Of a DNA stretch of 64,000 nucleotides, positions 16,888-26,181 are shown piece by piece. Origin of the DNA: Clostridia bacterium (GTDB lineage Bacteria > Bacillota > Clostridia > Oscillospirales > CAG-272); assembly GCA_017938205.1 (NCBI GenBank), contig JAGBCA010000014.1:26140-90139 (forward strand), read 5' to 3'. The position numbers were made by a program, and so were the translations under genes. Numbering within the stretch: position 1 is the first letter of the stretch; each line of letters begins with the position of its first letter. The notes under the pieces are model-generated. The model made no database searches and was not told the DNA's origin. It worked only from the letters and a program-made list of their open reading frames with translations.

Positions 16888-17949
16888 CTACTCTATAACG
16901 GGAAGCGTGACCTCAAAGACGGTGAAATCGTTTTCACGGAGGCATTTTACAGTGCCGCCATGCAGGAAAACGATCCTCTGCACGACCGAAAGGCCGATGC
17001 CGTTTCCCTTCTTTTCTCCCACACGATCCGACTGATAAAATTTCGTGAAGATCTTCTCCCTCTCCTCCTCGGGGATCTCGGGGCCCTCGTTCATAATGCG
17101 AACGGTTATGCCCTTTTCCACGTGTGCAAGGTTGACTCCAAGTATGCCTCCCTTGGGAGAATGCTTGATCGCATTTTCCAAAAGATTGAGCCAAACGTGC
17201 TTCATCAGATCCTCCCCGGCGGTAAGCATGATCTCCTCGTCCGTTATATCAAGAGAGAGCGACTTGTCCGACCAGCTTTTTTCCAGCATCAGAAGGCAAG
17301 TACGCAGCTGCTCCGAAAGATTATAGGGTGCAACGTCCGTCAGGATACTCTGCGAATCCAGCTTGGTCATATGCAAAACGTTCGTTGTCAGCATCGAAAG
17401 ACGGCCAAGCTCCTCCTCGATGATCGAAAGATATTCCTTTTGCTTCTCCTCGGGCAGCTGCTTGTTCTTCATCAGTCCCACGAGTCCCTGCATCGATACG
17501 ATGGGCGTTTTAAATTCATGAGAAAAATTATTGATGAAGTCCGAGCGCAGGATCTGCACGTGCTCAAGCTCCTCTGCCAACGTATTGAACTGCCGATACG
17601 CACGCTGATAGATGCCCTTGTGCTCCACAAGGCGCGTTTCATACCGCCCGACCGAGAGATCGGACATTCCTTTTAAGAGCGCATCAAAGGGACGGACAAC
17701 GTATCGCCCCGCGAACCACGAAAGCAGCGTTCCCATAATTACGCTCACGCCGCCGACCAGGAGCGCAGACTCGATAAAGGTGAAGCTTGCATCCTGCACG
17801 ACGCCGAAGCGCAGCAGAAGATATTCCAGCACCGTAGAAAGCGCCTGTGAAAAAACGATCATGCCAAAGGCAAAGAGAATGATCACGCTGCGCATCTGAC
17901 GGCGCGTTTTCAGATTGTCTTGTGTTCTTTTGCTCTTTCTCATACGCAT
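16888..17949 (-). CDS. Membrane sensor histidine kinase
   Basis: A 353-residue kinase with two membrane helices (about 20-47 and 60-82), only a short loop between them, a HAMP segment (about 80-135), the phosphoacceptor H144 in NNFSHEFKTPI, and an HATPase domain (NLLENAIKHSP, NEGPEIPEE, KGNGIGLSVV). The near absence of an extracellular domain suggests sensing in or at the membrane. Its start overlaps the response-regulator stop by 10 bases, so the pair is one unit. Target genes are unknown; the cardiolipin synthase gene immediately upstream on the same strand is a candidate. Confidence 0.93.
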   Translation of the reverse strand: MRMRKSKRTQDNLKTRRQMRSVIILFAFGMIVFSQALSTVLEYLLLRFGVVQDASFTFIESALLVGGVSVIMGTLLSWFAGRYVVRPFDALLKGMSDLSVGRYETRLVEHKGIYQRAYRQFNTLAEELEHVQILRSDFINNFSHEFKTPIVSMQGLVGLMKNKQLPEEKQKEYLSIIEEELGRLSMLTTNVLHMTKLDSQSILTDVAPYNLSEQLRTCLLMLEKSWSDKSLSLDITDEEIMLTAGEDLMKHVWLNLLENAIKHSPKGGILGVNLAHVEKGITVRIMNEGPEIPEEEREKIFTKFYQSDRVGEKKGNGIGLSVVQRIVFLHGGTVKCLRENDFTVFEVTLPVIE

Positions 17950-18614
17950 CTCACCGCCTTATAGCCAAGGCCGCGCACGTTTTCGATGCGGAACTCCTCC
18001 CAGCCCTCAAAGCGCTTGCGCAATCGGCCGATATGCACCGTTACCGTTTCCCAGCCCGTTTCACATTCCAAGCCCCAGATCTCATCCATCAGCTGGATCT
18101 TCGTGAAGATCTTATCCGGATGCGAGAGAAGCTTGTAAAGAAGCATAAATTCCTTCTGAGGAAGCTCCACGCTCTGCCCATGTCCCGTGACGGTCAATCC
18201 ATCGTAATCCAGGGTCACCTCACCAACCGTGATGCGGTGACTTTGTGCAAGCCTTGCACGGTGCAGAAGGGAGCGGATGCGCAGCACGAGCTCCTCGGGA
18301 TCGATGGGCTTGGACATATAATCGTCGATCCCTGCAATGAAGCCCTTTTTACGATCCTCAGGCAGCTGCTTTGCGGAGATCATCAAAACGAGCAGCTCCT
18401 TATTGCTTTCACGAAGGGTGCGCGTAAAAGCATAGCCGTCCATCCTCGGCATCATAATATCCACGATCACCAGATCAATATATTCCTTATCGTACACTGC
18501 GAGCGCGGCCTCACCGTTTTCGGCACAAAACACCTCAAAGCCCTCAAGCTCCAAAGCCTCCTTGATGAAAAAGCGCGTATTTTTATCGTCGTCCACAACG
18601 AGAATACGAAACAT
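17940..18614 (-). CDS. OmpR/PhoB-family response regulator
   Basis: A 224-residue regulator: receiver domain with the acidic DDD start, phosphoacceptor D52 in IVDIMMPRMDG and the SAKQ/KPID switch residues, then a winged-helix DNA-binding domain from about residue 125 ending RIENVRGLGYKAV. ATG 18614 follows AAAGGA and matches the family start. It is translationally coupled to the histidine kinase downstream. Confidence 0.95.
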   Translation of the reverse strand: MFRILVVDDDKNTRFFIKEALELEGFEVFCAENGEAALAVYDKEYIDLVIVDIMMPRMDGYAFTRTLRESNKELLVLMISAKQLPEDRKKGFIAGIDDYMSKPIDPEELVLRIRSLLHRARLAQSHRITVGEVTLDYDGLTVTGHGQSVELPQKEFMLLYKLLSHPDKIFTKIQLMDEIWGLECETGWETVTVHIGRLRKRFEGWEEFRIENVRGLGYKAVRCV

Positions 18615-18706
18615 AGAACGATCCTTTCCGGCGGCGCTGTGCCGCACAAAGAAATTCCTTTACGCTAATATTTTAGCACACATCTCTAAAAAAAGCAATT
18701 CCCCGC

Positions 18707-20230
18707 CTACATTAAAGGCGAAAAGATACGCAGAAGATCTCCGAGAAGGCGGCGAAGGATCCCTCCTCTGCACTCCTGTGCGCCGATCTCGCGGCTGATC
18801 GAAAGAATGCGTGCAAAATCCTCCTCCAAGGCAGCGGCGGTCTTTGCATCATAAACCACCGCACCGCATTCAAAATGGTAATAGAGGCTTCTGTAATCAA
18901 AATTGGTCGTTCCGACGATAGAGAGGCTCGTGTCCGCTACGAGAGTTTTGGAATGGATGAAGCCCTCCGAGTATTCATATATACGAACACCGCCCGCCGT
19001 CAGCTCTCTGTAATACGAGCGCGTTGCCATATGAACGAGCCGCTTGTCCGCGATATGCGGCGTTACGATGCGCACGTCCACGCCGCTTTTGGCGGCATTC
19101 ACGAGAGCGTTTACCATTGCATCGTCCACGATAAAATACGGCGTTGTGATATATAGACTTTTCCTTGCAGCAGAGATGGCAGCGAGGTATACCCCTTCCC
19201 CAACGGCAGACTCATCCAAGGGACTGTCTGCATAGGGCTGAACGAAGGCTCCTTGTGCCGTGGGAGTCACTGTGCTATGAGAAAAATAAGGCGTTGCATC
19301 CTCCGCCTTGCCGCGGCAGAGACAAAAATTCTCCATGAAGATCGCCGCAAAGGCTTGCGCACCCTTTCCGACGAGGCGAACAGCAGCATCCTTCCAATGT
19401 CCAAAGCGATCCACGGCGTTGATATATTCATCCGCAAGATTTGCGCCGCCCGTGAAGGCGATCTCCCCGTCGATCACGGCGATCTTGCGGTGGTCACGGT
19501 GATTATGCAAAGAGGTGAGAAGCGGACGGAAGGGATTAAAAACCTCGCATTCGATTTCCTCCTGCTCCATTTGCTTTGCAAAATCCGCAGGCAAGCGCAA
19601 AAAGCAGCCCACATCATCGTAGATCATACGCACCTTTACACCCGCGGCGGCTTTTTCTCTGAGGATCTCGTGCACCTGCTCCCACATGACACCGTCCTCA
19701 ACGATAAAATACTCAAGGAAGATATAGCGGCGCGCAGAGGAAAGCGCCTCGGTGAGCGCCTCCAGCATCGCCTCTCCGGACGGAAGATAGGTAACCTCGG
19801 TGCGGTCATACACCGGATATTTCTCCGCACAGGCAAGATAACGCAAAAGGCGCGTATGCTCGGGGTGGGTACGCTCGGCGTTGGCAAGCGTATCGGGCGA
19901 GGGCGGCAGCTCGATATGCCCCGTCAGCCCCTTGACACCGCGGCGGATAAAGCGCGGGGATGCGCCGAGATGAAAGGTGAAATAGAAAAGTCCGCCGAAT
20001 ACGGGAAAGGCAAGGCACAAAACGATCCAAGGAAGGATCGCGATGCGCTTGTCCCGCTTCAAAACGATATGCACGATCACAGCGGCGGAAAGCACCCACA
20101 TGGCAAATCCGATCCAGGGCGTTTTTGCCCACTGCGTCACGAGCAAGGCAAGAAACGCGATCTGCAAGAGGATCATGAACGCTACGATGACTCGCCGATG
20201 AAAAAGGCGAAAAAGCCAACGTTTCTTCAT
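18707..20230 (-). CDS. cls: Cardiolipin synthase (PLD superfamily)
   Basis: A 507-residue membrane enzyme that condenses two phosphatidylglycerols to cardiolipin. Two N-terminal membrane helices (about 12-60) are followed by two HKD motifs, HRDHRKIAVIDGEIAFTGG and IHSKTLVADTSLSIVGTTN, each with the paired downstream Gly/Asn residues, separated by the expected 170-180 residues. ATG 20230 follows AGGAGA. It lies 92 bases upstream of the two-component genes in the same direction and could share their transcript. Confidence 0.93.
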   Translation of the reverse strand: MKKRWLFRLFHRRVIVAFMILLQIAFLALLVTQWAKTPWIGFAMWVLSAAVIVHIVLKRDKRIAILPWIVLCLAFPVFGGLFYFTFHLGASPRFIRRGVKGLTGHIELPPSPDTLANAERTHPEHTRLLRYLACAEKYPVYDRTEVTYLPSGEAMLEALTEALSSARRYIFLEYFIVEDGVMWEQVHEILREKAAAGVKVRMIYDDVGCFLRLPADFAKQMEQEEIECEVFNPFRPLLTSLHNHRDHRKIAVIDGEIAFTGGANLADEYINAVDRFGHWKDAAVRLVGKGAQAFAAIFMENFCLCRGKAEDATPYFSHSTVTPTAQGAFVQPYADSPLDESAVGEGVYLAAISAARKSLYITTPYFIVDDAMVNALVNAAKSGVDVRIVTPHIADKRLVHMATRSYYRELTAGGVRIYEYSEGFIHSKTLVADTSLSIVGTTNFDYRSLYYHFECGAVVYDAKTAAALEEDFARILSISREIGAQECRGGILRRLLGDLLRIFSPLM

Positions 20231-20360
20231 TTTTCCGATTTCTCCTTTTGGTTTTTTCTTTATTTTATCAGTTAAGTGTAAACTGTATATAAACGAAGAG
20301 AAAAAAATTACGTGCACACGCATCAAAATATGCGAAAAACGAGGCTTTTTCGATTTTTGA

Positions 20361-20440
20361 TTGACTTTTTCGTATTTTTTTAGTAAAATCTAAGGTGTGG
20401 CAATATCCACTCTACAAAAAGTTATTTTTGTTAATCGATT
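20361..20440 (+). promoter_or_regulatory. Promoter of the nag operon with a LacI-type half-palindrome
   Basis: TTGACT (20361-20366), 17-bp spacer, TAAAAT (20384-20389). Downstream, TTAATCGATT (20431-20440) has the central-CG palindrome favoured by LacI-family regulators. The AraC gene ending this operon is another possible controller. The promoter is well supported; the operator is speculative. Confidence 0.65.
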
Positions 20441-20519
20441 GGTTAGGATTGGATATTTCTTTCTGCAAAAATACCCTTTATAATAATATCAAAGGAGTCC
20501 CGAAAAGGAGATACATACC

Positions 20520-21278
20520 ATGAAATGCTTTACAAAGGACAAATTATCCGTTAAGATCTTTGAAAACCGCGATCTGATGGGCGCTGACGCCGCAAGGGAC
20601 GTTGCCGCCTGCATCCGCGCGCTCCTCAAGGAAAAGGACGAGATCAATATGATCTTCGCCGCCGCGCCCTCGCAAAACGATCTGCTTGCACATCTTTGCG
20701 AGGAGGAGGGCATCGATTGGGGGCGCATCAACGCGTTCCACATGGACGAATATATTGGGCTTGATCCCAACGCTCCCCAGTGCTTCTCCAATTTCCTTAA
20801 GAGAGGCATTTTCGACAAGAAGCCCTTCGGCTCCGTGAACCTCATCAATGCAGGTGCACAGAAGGATGCGGAGATCGAGCGTTATGCCGCCCTCCTCAAG
20901 GCACATCCGATCGACATCGTTTGCATGGGTATCGGCGAGAACGGACACATTGCATTCAACGATCCGCACGTGGCAGACTTTAACGATCCCGCGCTTGTGA
21001 AGGCGGTCTCGCTGGACGAGAAATGCAGACAGCAGCAGGTCAACGACGGATGCTTTGCGAAGATCGACGACGTGCCGAGATACGCTATGACCTTGACCGT
21101 GCCGATGCTGATGAGCGCAACCTATAAGTTCTGCGTTGTTCCCGCACCCACGAAGGCTTGGGCCGTGAACGAGACCGTGAACGGCGAGATCGGCGAGGCC
21201 TGCCCCGCTACCGTTATGCGCGTGAGCGACAACTGCACGCTTTACTGCGATGCGGACAGCAGTGCACTTCTGAAATAA
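20520..21278 (+). CDS. nagB: Glucosamine-6-phosphate deaminase-like protein
   Basis: NagB converts glucosamine-6-phosphate to fructose-6-phosphate and ammonia. The 252-residue protein has NAFHMDEYIGL (catalytic Asp) and GIGENGHIAFNDP (catalytic His). In classical NagB the loop reads GHIxFNEP; here the Glu is Asp, and the Asp before the His region is Glu-Asn, so the acid residues are conservatively swapped. This variant subfamily is seen in amino-sugar loci, but its exact sugar may differ. The ATG follows AAAAGGAG. It is the first gene of a five-gene operon with nagA. Confidence 0.85.
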   Translation: MKCFTKDKLSVKIFENRDLMGADAARDVAACIRALLKEKDEINMIFAAAPSQNDLLAHLCEEEGIDWGRINAFHMDEYIGLDPNAPQCFSNFLKRGIFDKKPFGSVNLINAGAQKDAEIERYAALLKAHPIDIVCMGIGENGHIAFNDPHVADFNDPALVKAVSLDEKCRQQQVNDGCFAKIDDVPRYAMTLTVPMLMSATYKFCVVPAPTKAWAVNETVNGEIGEACPATVMRVSDNCTLYCDADSSALLK

Positions 21279-21290
21279 AAGGAGAAATTT

Positions 21291-22136
21291 ATGCGTTTAG
21301 GCGTTATCACAGACGAGGTTTCTCAAGATTTTGAGGTTGCCCTCGATTTTGCAAAGACCTATGGGCTTGACTGCGTGGAGCTGCGCTCCGCTTATGAAAA
21401 AGGGCCTTTTGATTACACGGAGAAGGATATTTTACATATCAAAGCACTCTCCGATCGCTACGGCATTCCCGTAACGGCGATCTCCTCCCCTATGTTCAAG
21501 TGCGAATATTCCGAGGAAAATATAAGGCTTCACACCGAGAAATTCAGGGCGCTTCTTTCCTTTGCAAAAATTCTCGGCGCAAAGAAGATCCGCTGCTTTG
21601 ACTTTCTGAAAAACGAGAGCGTGACACGCGAGATGATCCGCGATGCTTATGCCGAGGCTTATGCTGCGGCGGAGGCGGCCGGTGTGACGATCCTGATCGA
21701 ATCCGAGCCGACGACCAACAGCACCTGCTGCGCTGACATTGCAGAGCTCGTGCGCTGTGTGGATCGCCCGTATTTCAAGGCGCTTTACGATCCCGGCAAC
21801 AACATCTACGCGACCGACGAGATCCCCTACCCCAATGGCTATCTTGCCATCCTTGATATGCTTGCACACGTGCATATCAAGGATGCAAGACGCGAGGGCG
21901 GCGAAACGGTTGCCACCGCGGTCGGCGAGGGGGCGGTGGATTATCCTGCACTTTTTGCGGAGCTTACGCGCATCGGCTACGATGGAGATATTATGCTCGA
22001 AACACATTACCGCATGGAGGGCGGCATTGACGATGCAACCCTCAAAAACCCCAAGGGTTCTGCCATTTCGGACGGCGGATATGCCCCCAGCTGTCTTTGC
22101 ATGGAAAATCTTTTAAAGCTTCTTGGAAGAGAATAA
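21291..22136 (+). CDS. Sugar phosphate isomerase/epimerase-type TIM barrel
   Basis: A 281-residue xylose-isomerase-like TIM barrel. The metal-binding residues of the family are all placed correctly: Glu in LIESEP, Asp in LYDPGN, His in HVHIKD and Glu in MLETHY. Members epimerise or isomerise keto sugars, inosose or related compounds. It lies 12 bases after nagB and 13 before the oxidoreductase gene. Together with the Gfo/Idh/MocA partner it suggests oxidation and rearrangement of an unusual amino sugar or derivative before NagA and NagB act. The substrate is not identifiable. Confidence 0.85.
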   Translation: MRLGVITDEVSQDFEVALDFAKTYGLDCVELRSAYEKGPFDYTEKDILHIKALSDRYGIPVTAISSPMFKCEYSEENIRLHTEKFRALLSFAKILGAKKIRCFDFLKNESVTREMIRDAYAEAYAAAEAAGVTILIESEPTTNSTCCADIAELVRCVDRPYFKALYDPGNNIYATDEIPYPNGYLAILDMLAHVHIKDARREGGETVATAVGEGAVDYPALFAELTRIGYDGDIMLETHYRMEGGIDDATLKNPKGSAISDGGYAPSCLCMENLLKLLGRE

Positions 22137-22149
22137 AGGAGATATTACG

Positions 22150-23043
22150 ATGATCAAGATTGCAATTTTAGGAATTGAAAACAGCCACGCATGGAGCTTT
22201 GCCTCCGCACTCGCCCCCAAGGAGGGAGAGAAACAGTTCCCTGATTTTGAGCTGATCGGCTTCTACGGCGAAAACGGCCGTGAGGACGTGGAGCGCGGAA
22301 AGATGAAGCTTGCAGAGGTTTGCACCTGCACGCGCTATGCCGATCATTACAATGATTTTCTTGGTGAAGCCGATGCCGTTATGGTAACTGCTCGCCACGG
22401 TGCGAACCATCTTAAGTACGCAAAAAAATATCTTGAGGCCGGCATTCCCGTTTGGCTTGACAAGCCCATCACGGCATCCGTTGAGGATTTTGTCGAGGTG
22501 GCAAGACTTGTCAAGAAGTATGGCAGTACCGTGACGGGCGGCTCGACGCTTTATTACACAAGCGGCATTACCGAAGCAAAGAAATTCATGCAAGAGAATC
22601 CCGATTTTGCCATTGGAGGTGCGGTGAGCGCACCCGTGAATATGGTGAATGATTACGGCAATTTCTGGTTTTATTCCCAGCACCTTGCGGAAATGATGCT
22701 TTCCGTTTTCGGAACAGATGTGAAATCTGTGATTGCGGTGAAGAACGCTGACAGCGTTTGTGCAATCTATAAGTATGAAAAATTCACTGTCAACGCATTT
22801 TACGGCGGCGACTACGCCATAACCATCTACGGCAAAGATCAGAAGAGCTTTGCACCCGGGGTGGATCTTAGCGACATAAACATAAAATATAACGCCGAGC
22901 TCGTTCCCTTCCTGGATGCGATCAAGACCGGCAAGGTGGACAGAACTCTGGATTATCTCAAATATCCCGTGGCACTCATTGACGCTACTATTCGCGCCTT
23001 CACCGAGGGTGGGGAGATCGACATCGTTGTTCCCGAAATTTAA
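22150..23043 (+). CDS. Gfo/Idh/MocA-family oxidoreductase
   Basis: A 297-residue NAD(P)-dependent dehydrogenase family member. The N-terminal Rossmann start KIAILGIENSHAWSF departs from the usual GxGxxG pattern. A DKPITAS motif replaces the common EKP, and a substrate domain follows (residues about 125-275). ATG 22150 is used because AAAGGAGA precedes it; the longer frame from 22123 overlaps the previous gene. It probably works with the adjacent isomerase. The altered cofactor loop may mean different cofactor use or tightly bound NAD. Confidence 0.82.
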   Translation: MIKIAILGIENSHAWSFASALAPKEGEKQFPDFELIGFYGENGREDVERGKMKLAEVCTCTRYADHYNDFLGEADAVMVTARHGANHLKYAKKYLEAGIPVWLDKPITASVEDFVEVARLVKKYGSTVTGGSTLYYTSGITEAKKFMQENPDFAIGGAVSAPVNMVNDYGNFWFYSQHLAEMMLSVFGTDVKSVIAVKNADSVCAIYKYEKFTVNAFYGGDYAITIYGKDQKSFAPGVDLSDINIKYNAELVPFLDAIKTGKVDRTLDYLKYPVALIDATIRAFTEGGEIDIVVPEI

Positions 23044-23063
23044 CTTCCTAAAGAGGTAAGATC

Positions 23064-24242
23064 ATGGTCTACGCAATTCAAAACGGAAAAATCATTGCAA
23101 AAGATAAGATCCTTGAGGGCTACACGCTCTATTTCGAGGGTGAGAAGATCCTTGCGATCACGAAGGATGCCTTGAAGGCTGACGAGGTGATCGATGCAAA
23201 GGGACTCTTCGTTTCTCCCGGCTTTGTTGACACGCATACGCACGGTGCGGCGGGCTTTGACTTCCTTGACGGAACGGAGGAGGCCTTCCTGACTGCGACC
23301 GCCTTTCAGGCAAAGCACGGCGCAACCACCGTGCTCCCTACGATTACATCCGCAAACCTTGACGATATGAGCCGCGCGCTGAAGGCTTACGAGCGCGTGA
23401 AGGACTCCAAAACACACGGCGCGCATATGCCCGGCGTGCATTTAGAGGGTCCCTACTTCGCGGCTGCGCAGGCGGGCGCACAGGATCCCAAATATCTGCG
23501 TGATTTCACGCCCGAGGAATACAACGCCGTTTTTGCGCTTTCAAAGAATATTCTGCGCTGGTCTGCCGCACCCGAGCTTGCGGGGGCAGAGGAATTTGCG
23601 CGTGTAGCGATCCAGAACGGCTGTTTGCCCTGCATCGGACACAGCGATGCAGAGGACAAGGAGGTGCGCGATGCCTTCGAATGGGGCTTTACGCATATCA
23701 CGCATTTTTACAGCGGTTGCAGCATGGTACACAGAAAAAATGCGTATCGCTATACGGGCGTTGTGGAGGAGGGCTATCTCAACGACGGCATGACCGTTGA
23801 GATCATTGCGGACGGATGCCATCTGCCCGCTTCCCTGCTAAAGCTGATCTGCAAGGTCAAGGGCACGGATAACGTTTGCCTTGTGACCGACTCGATGCGT
23901 GCAGCAGGTATGCCCGAAGGTCCTTCCATCATCGGCAGCGCCGAGAATGGCATGGCCATTGTAATCGAGGATGGCGTTGCAAAGCTTCCCGACCGCTCGG
24001 CCTTTGCAGGCAGCGTTGCCACGTCGGACAGACTCGTGCGCAATATGGTACAGCTTGCCGAGCTTCCCCTGACCGAGGCGGTGAAGATGGCGGCAACCAC
24101 ACCTGCACGCATTTTCGGTCTTACGGGCATCGGCGAGCTGAAGCCCGGCTACGATGCGGATATTCTGCTATTTAACGAAAATATCGATATTGAGATGACC
24201 TTTGTAAAAGGTAACTGCGTTTTTTCGCGGAACGAAAAATGA
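23064..24242 (+). CDS. nagA: N-acetylglucosamine-6-phosphate deacetylase
   Basis: NagA removes acetate from GlcNAc-6-phosphate, giving the NagB substrate. The 392-residue amidohydrolase has DTHTHG, the metal-ligand Glu in HLEGPYF, His in GHSDA, His in THITHFYSG (normally THLFNAM) and the catalytic Asp in LVTDSMRAAG. The FYSGCSMVHRK variant of the substrate loop is unusual and fits a specialised subfamily. It overlaps the downstream AraC gene by four bases (ATGA), showing translational coupling. Confidence 0.92.
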   Translation: MVYAIQNGKIIAKDKILEGYTLYFEGEKILAITKDALKADEVIDAKGLFVSPGFVDTHTHGAAGFDFLDGTEEAFLTATAFQAKHGATTVLPTITSANLDDMSRALKAYERVKDSKTHGAHMPGVHLEGPYFAAAQAGAQDPKYLRDFTPEEYNAVFALSKNILRWSAAPELAGAEEFARVAIQNGCLPCIGHSDAEDKEVRDAFEWGFTHITHFYSGCSMVHRKNAYRYTGVVEEGYLNDGMTVEIIADGCHLPASLLKLICKVKGTDNVCLVTDSMRAAGMPEGPSIIGSAENGMAIVIEDGVAKLPDRSAFAGSVATSDRLVRNMVQLAELPLTEAVKMAATTPARIFGLTGIGELKPGYDADILLFNENIDIEMTFVKGNCVFSRNEK

Positions 24243-25054
24243 CAAAGACACAGCCCTCGGATGCGCGCGGCATCGTTGTTTTTCATAACAAAAACACGCT
24301 TCCCTATATTGCCGTGCCGCATCTGCACAGCGAATATGAGATCTGCTATAATATTGAAGGCGGAAAGGGCTTTCTCGTTGGCGGAGAATTTTATAAGCTC
24401 GGACGGCGCGATCTGATCCTGATCCCCAAGGTGGTGGCACACAAGGTGCTCGTTTCTCCCCATGCGGAATACGAGCGGATCATCATCAACATAGGCGATG
24501 ATTCGCTCACCCGCCTGCGCGAACTGAAAAAAGACGGAAATATATCCGATTTTCTCACCGGGTGCGAGCATCCGAGAATGGTAACGCTTAACAAAGAGCA
24601 GCACGAGCGATTGCTTGCGCTGATCGAAGACTACGGGATCGAAAACGGTGCAGAAGCGGTGCTATGCAAGCTGCTTGCCTTTCTGCGGGATACGCTTTCG
24701 CATTCAAAGCCTGCGGGACGGATGGAAAATGACGATCTTTCCTATGCTGACCGCGTTTTCTCGGTTATCGAAAGAAGCTTTGCGACCGTGACCGTTTCGC
24801 AGATCGCGGAGCAGCTTTACCTCAACGAGGATCATATCTGCCGTGTTTTCAAGAAGGAGACCGGCGTTACGATCAAGCATTATCTGACGAGGCGTAAGCT
24901 TGCGGAGGCCAAGAAATATCTGTATCTCGGACACAATGTACGGGAGGCGGGTACACTTTCGGGCTTTCACGATTATGCGAATTTTATTCGCACCTTTAAA
25001 AAATACGAGGGCTACAGCCCCGGAAATATGGAGGGGCTGGAAAAGCCGATCTAA
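24239..25054 (+). CDS. AraC-family regulator of the nag operon
   Basis: A 271-residue regulator with an N-terminal cupin sensing domain (PHLHSEYEICYNIEGG) and a C-terminal double helix-turn-helix (about residues 170-265, with NEDHICRVFKKETG and GFHDYANFIRTFKKYEGYSP). Its start overlaps nagA by 4 bases and a terminator overlaps its end, so it is the last gene of the nag operon and likely controls it in response to an amino-sugar ligand. Confidence 0.92.
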   Translation: MTKTQPSDARGIVVFHNKNTLPYIAVPHLHSEYEICYNIEGGKGFLVGGEFYKLGRRDLILIPKVVAHKVLVSPHAEYERIIINIGDDSLTRLRELKKDGNISDFLTGCEHPRMVTLNKEQHERLLALIEDYGIENGAEAVLCKLLAFLRDTLSHSKPAGRMENDDLSYADRVFSVIERSFATVTVSQIAEQLYLNEDHICRVFKKETGVTIKHYLTRRKLAEAKKYLYLGHNVREAGTLSGFHDYANFIRTFKKYEGYSPGNMEGLEKPI

Positions 25055-25066
25055 TTCGGCTTTTTC
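25041..25066 (+). terminator. Terminator of the nag operon, overlapping the last codons
   Basis: Stem AAAAGCCGA/TCGGCTTTT with loop containing the araC-type gene stop, then a T-rich stretch. Confidence 0.85.
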
Positions 25067-25093
25067 ACCTTTTTTTGCTTTTTAAGGAATACT

Positions 25094-26089
25094 ATGATAT
25101 ACAGGACACCGAAATATACGAAATCCTTCCAATGCACGGCAGACAAATGCCGCGACAGCTGCTGCATCGGTTGGGAGATCACCGTGGATGCAAGAACGCT
25201 TGCAAAATACAAGAGAATGCGCGGCGCACTCGGAGAGGATATAAGGAAAAGCCTTTCGCCCGACGGGTGCTTTTTGCTCGGAGAGAATATGCGATGCCCG
25301 CACCTGCTTAAAAACGGGCTTTGCCGCATCATCTGCGAAAAGGGAGATGCGGCACTTTGCGACATTTGCCGCGAGCATCCGAGATTTTATAATTATTATG
25401 GCGATCTTTGCGAATGGGGCGTTGGGCTTGCCTGTGAGAGCGCGGCGCAGCTGATCCTCTCGGCAAAGGCGCCGCTTGCCTTCGAAGAGGAGGAAAAAGA
25501 GGGGGAGGTCGAGGACTGCGACGAGGCGCTCCTTTCCCTGCTTTTCTCGGAGAGAGAGAAAATGCTTGCGTTTGCTTTGGATGAAAAACGCGGCCTTTCG
25601 GAAAAGCTCTTTATTCTTGAATCATGGGCGGAAGATCTGCAGGAATTTATTGATAATGCGGATATATGCAAAGAATTGTTTGTATTTTGTGCAGAAAATC
25701 AAGATATTCAGTCATTTTTCACCGAAGATAGATTTGCAAAATATAGAAAAATCATTTTATCGCTTGAGCCGCTTTCAGAGCTTTGGACGGCACGGTGCGA
25801 GAACGTTTCTTTGCCGATCCATACAGACGAAAACGGCGCGATCTTTTCACGCCTTTTGGCATATTTTATTTTCCGATATTTCCTATCCTCCGCGATGGAG
25901 GGAGATTGCACGGCGGGCATGGGGCTTGCTCTCTTCTCTGCCGCGTGGATCTTGGCGATTTGCGAAAGCGAGGGACGGACAACTCTCGAAGGGATCGCGG
26001 AGGCGGCGAAGGATTTTTCCAAGGAAGCAGAATACAGCGAAGACAACCGCGATGCGGTATTAGAGGCCTTTTCTGCGTTCAACGGATAG
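25094..26089 (+). CDS. FliB-like lysine N-methylase family protein
   Basis: A 331-residue Cys-rich protein. It begins with the flagellin lysine-N-methylase pattern, Cys14, Cys19, Cys23, Cys24 then GWEITVD, followed by CPHLLKNGLCRI, DICREHPRFYN and further Cys, likely a metal centre. In Salmonella, FliB methylates flagellin lysines. No flagellar genes are in the window, and homologues occur widely in non-motile gut Clostridia, so another substrate is probable. It follows the nag operon terminator and appears independently transcribed. Confidence 0.8.
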   Translation: MIYRTPKYTKSFQCTADKCRDSCCIGWEITVDARTLAKYKRMRGALGEDIRKSLSPDGCFLLGENMRCPHLLKNGLCRIICEKGDAALCDICREHPRFYNYYGDLCEWGVGLACESAAQLILSAKAPLAFEEEEKEGEVEDCDEALLSLLFSEREKMLAFALDEKRGLSEKLFILESWAEDLQEFIDNADICKELFVFCAENQDIQSFFTEDRFAKYRKIILSLEPLSELWTARCENVSLPIHTDENGAIFSRLLAYFIFRYFLSSAMEGDCTAGMGLALFSAAWILAICESEGRTTLEGIAEAAKDFSKEAEYSEDNRDAVLEAFSAFNG

Positions 26090-26121
26090 AATTTTTGGGT
26101 AAGAAAAACGCCGTTTTTCCC

Positions 26122-26150
26122 TTTACATTTTGATAGCTTTATGGTATACT
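26122..26150 (+). promoter_or_regulatory. Sigma-A promoter of the amidotransferase gene
   Basis: TTTACA (26122-26127), 17-bp spacer, TATACT (26145-26150). Confidence 0.8.
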
Positions 26151-26181
26151 GTGGTATAAAAACGATCGGTGAGGTATCTTT

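Noticed and set aside
18707-20230. Reading the cardiolipin synthase gene as a phospholipase D
   Set aside because: The N-terminal membrane helices and spacing of the two HKD motifs fit cardiolipin synthase.
25667-25684. Another near-copy of the TGCAAAGAATTGTTTG palindrome
   Set aside because: It lies inside the FliB-like coding sequence and encodes ordinary residues, so it is not counted with the post-stop copies.
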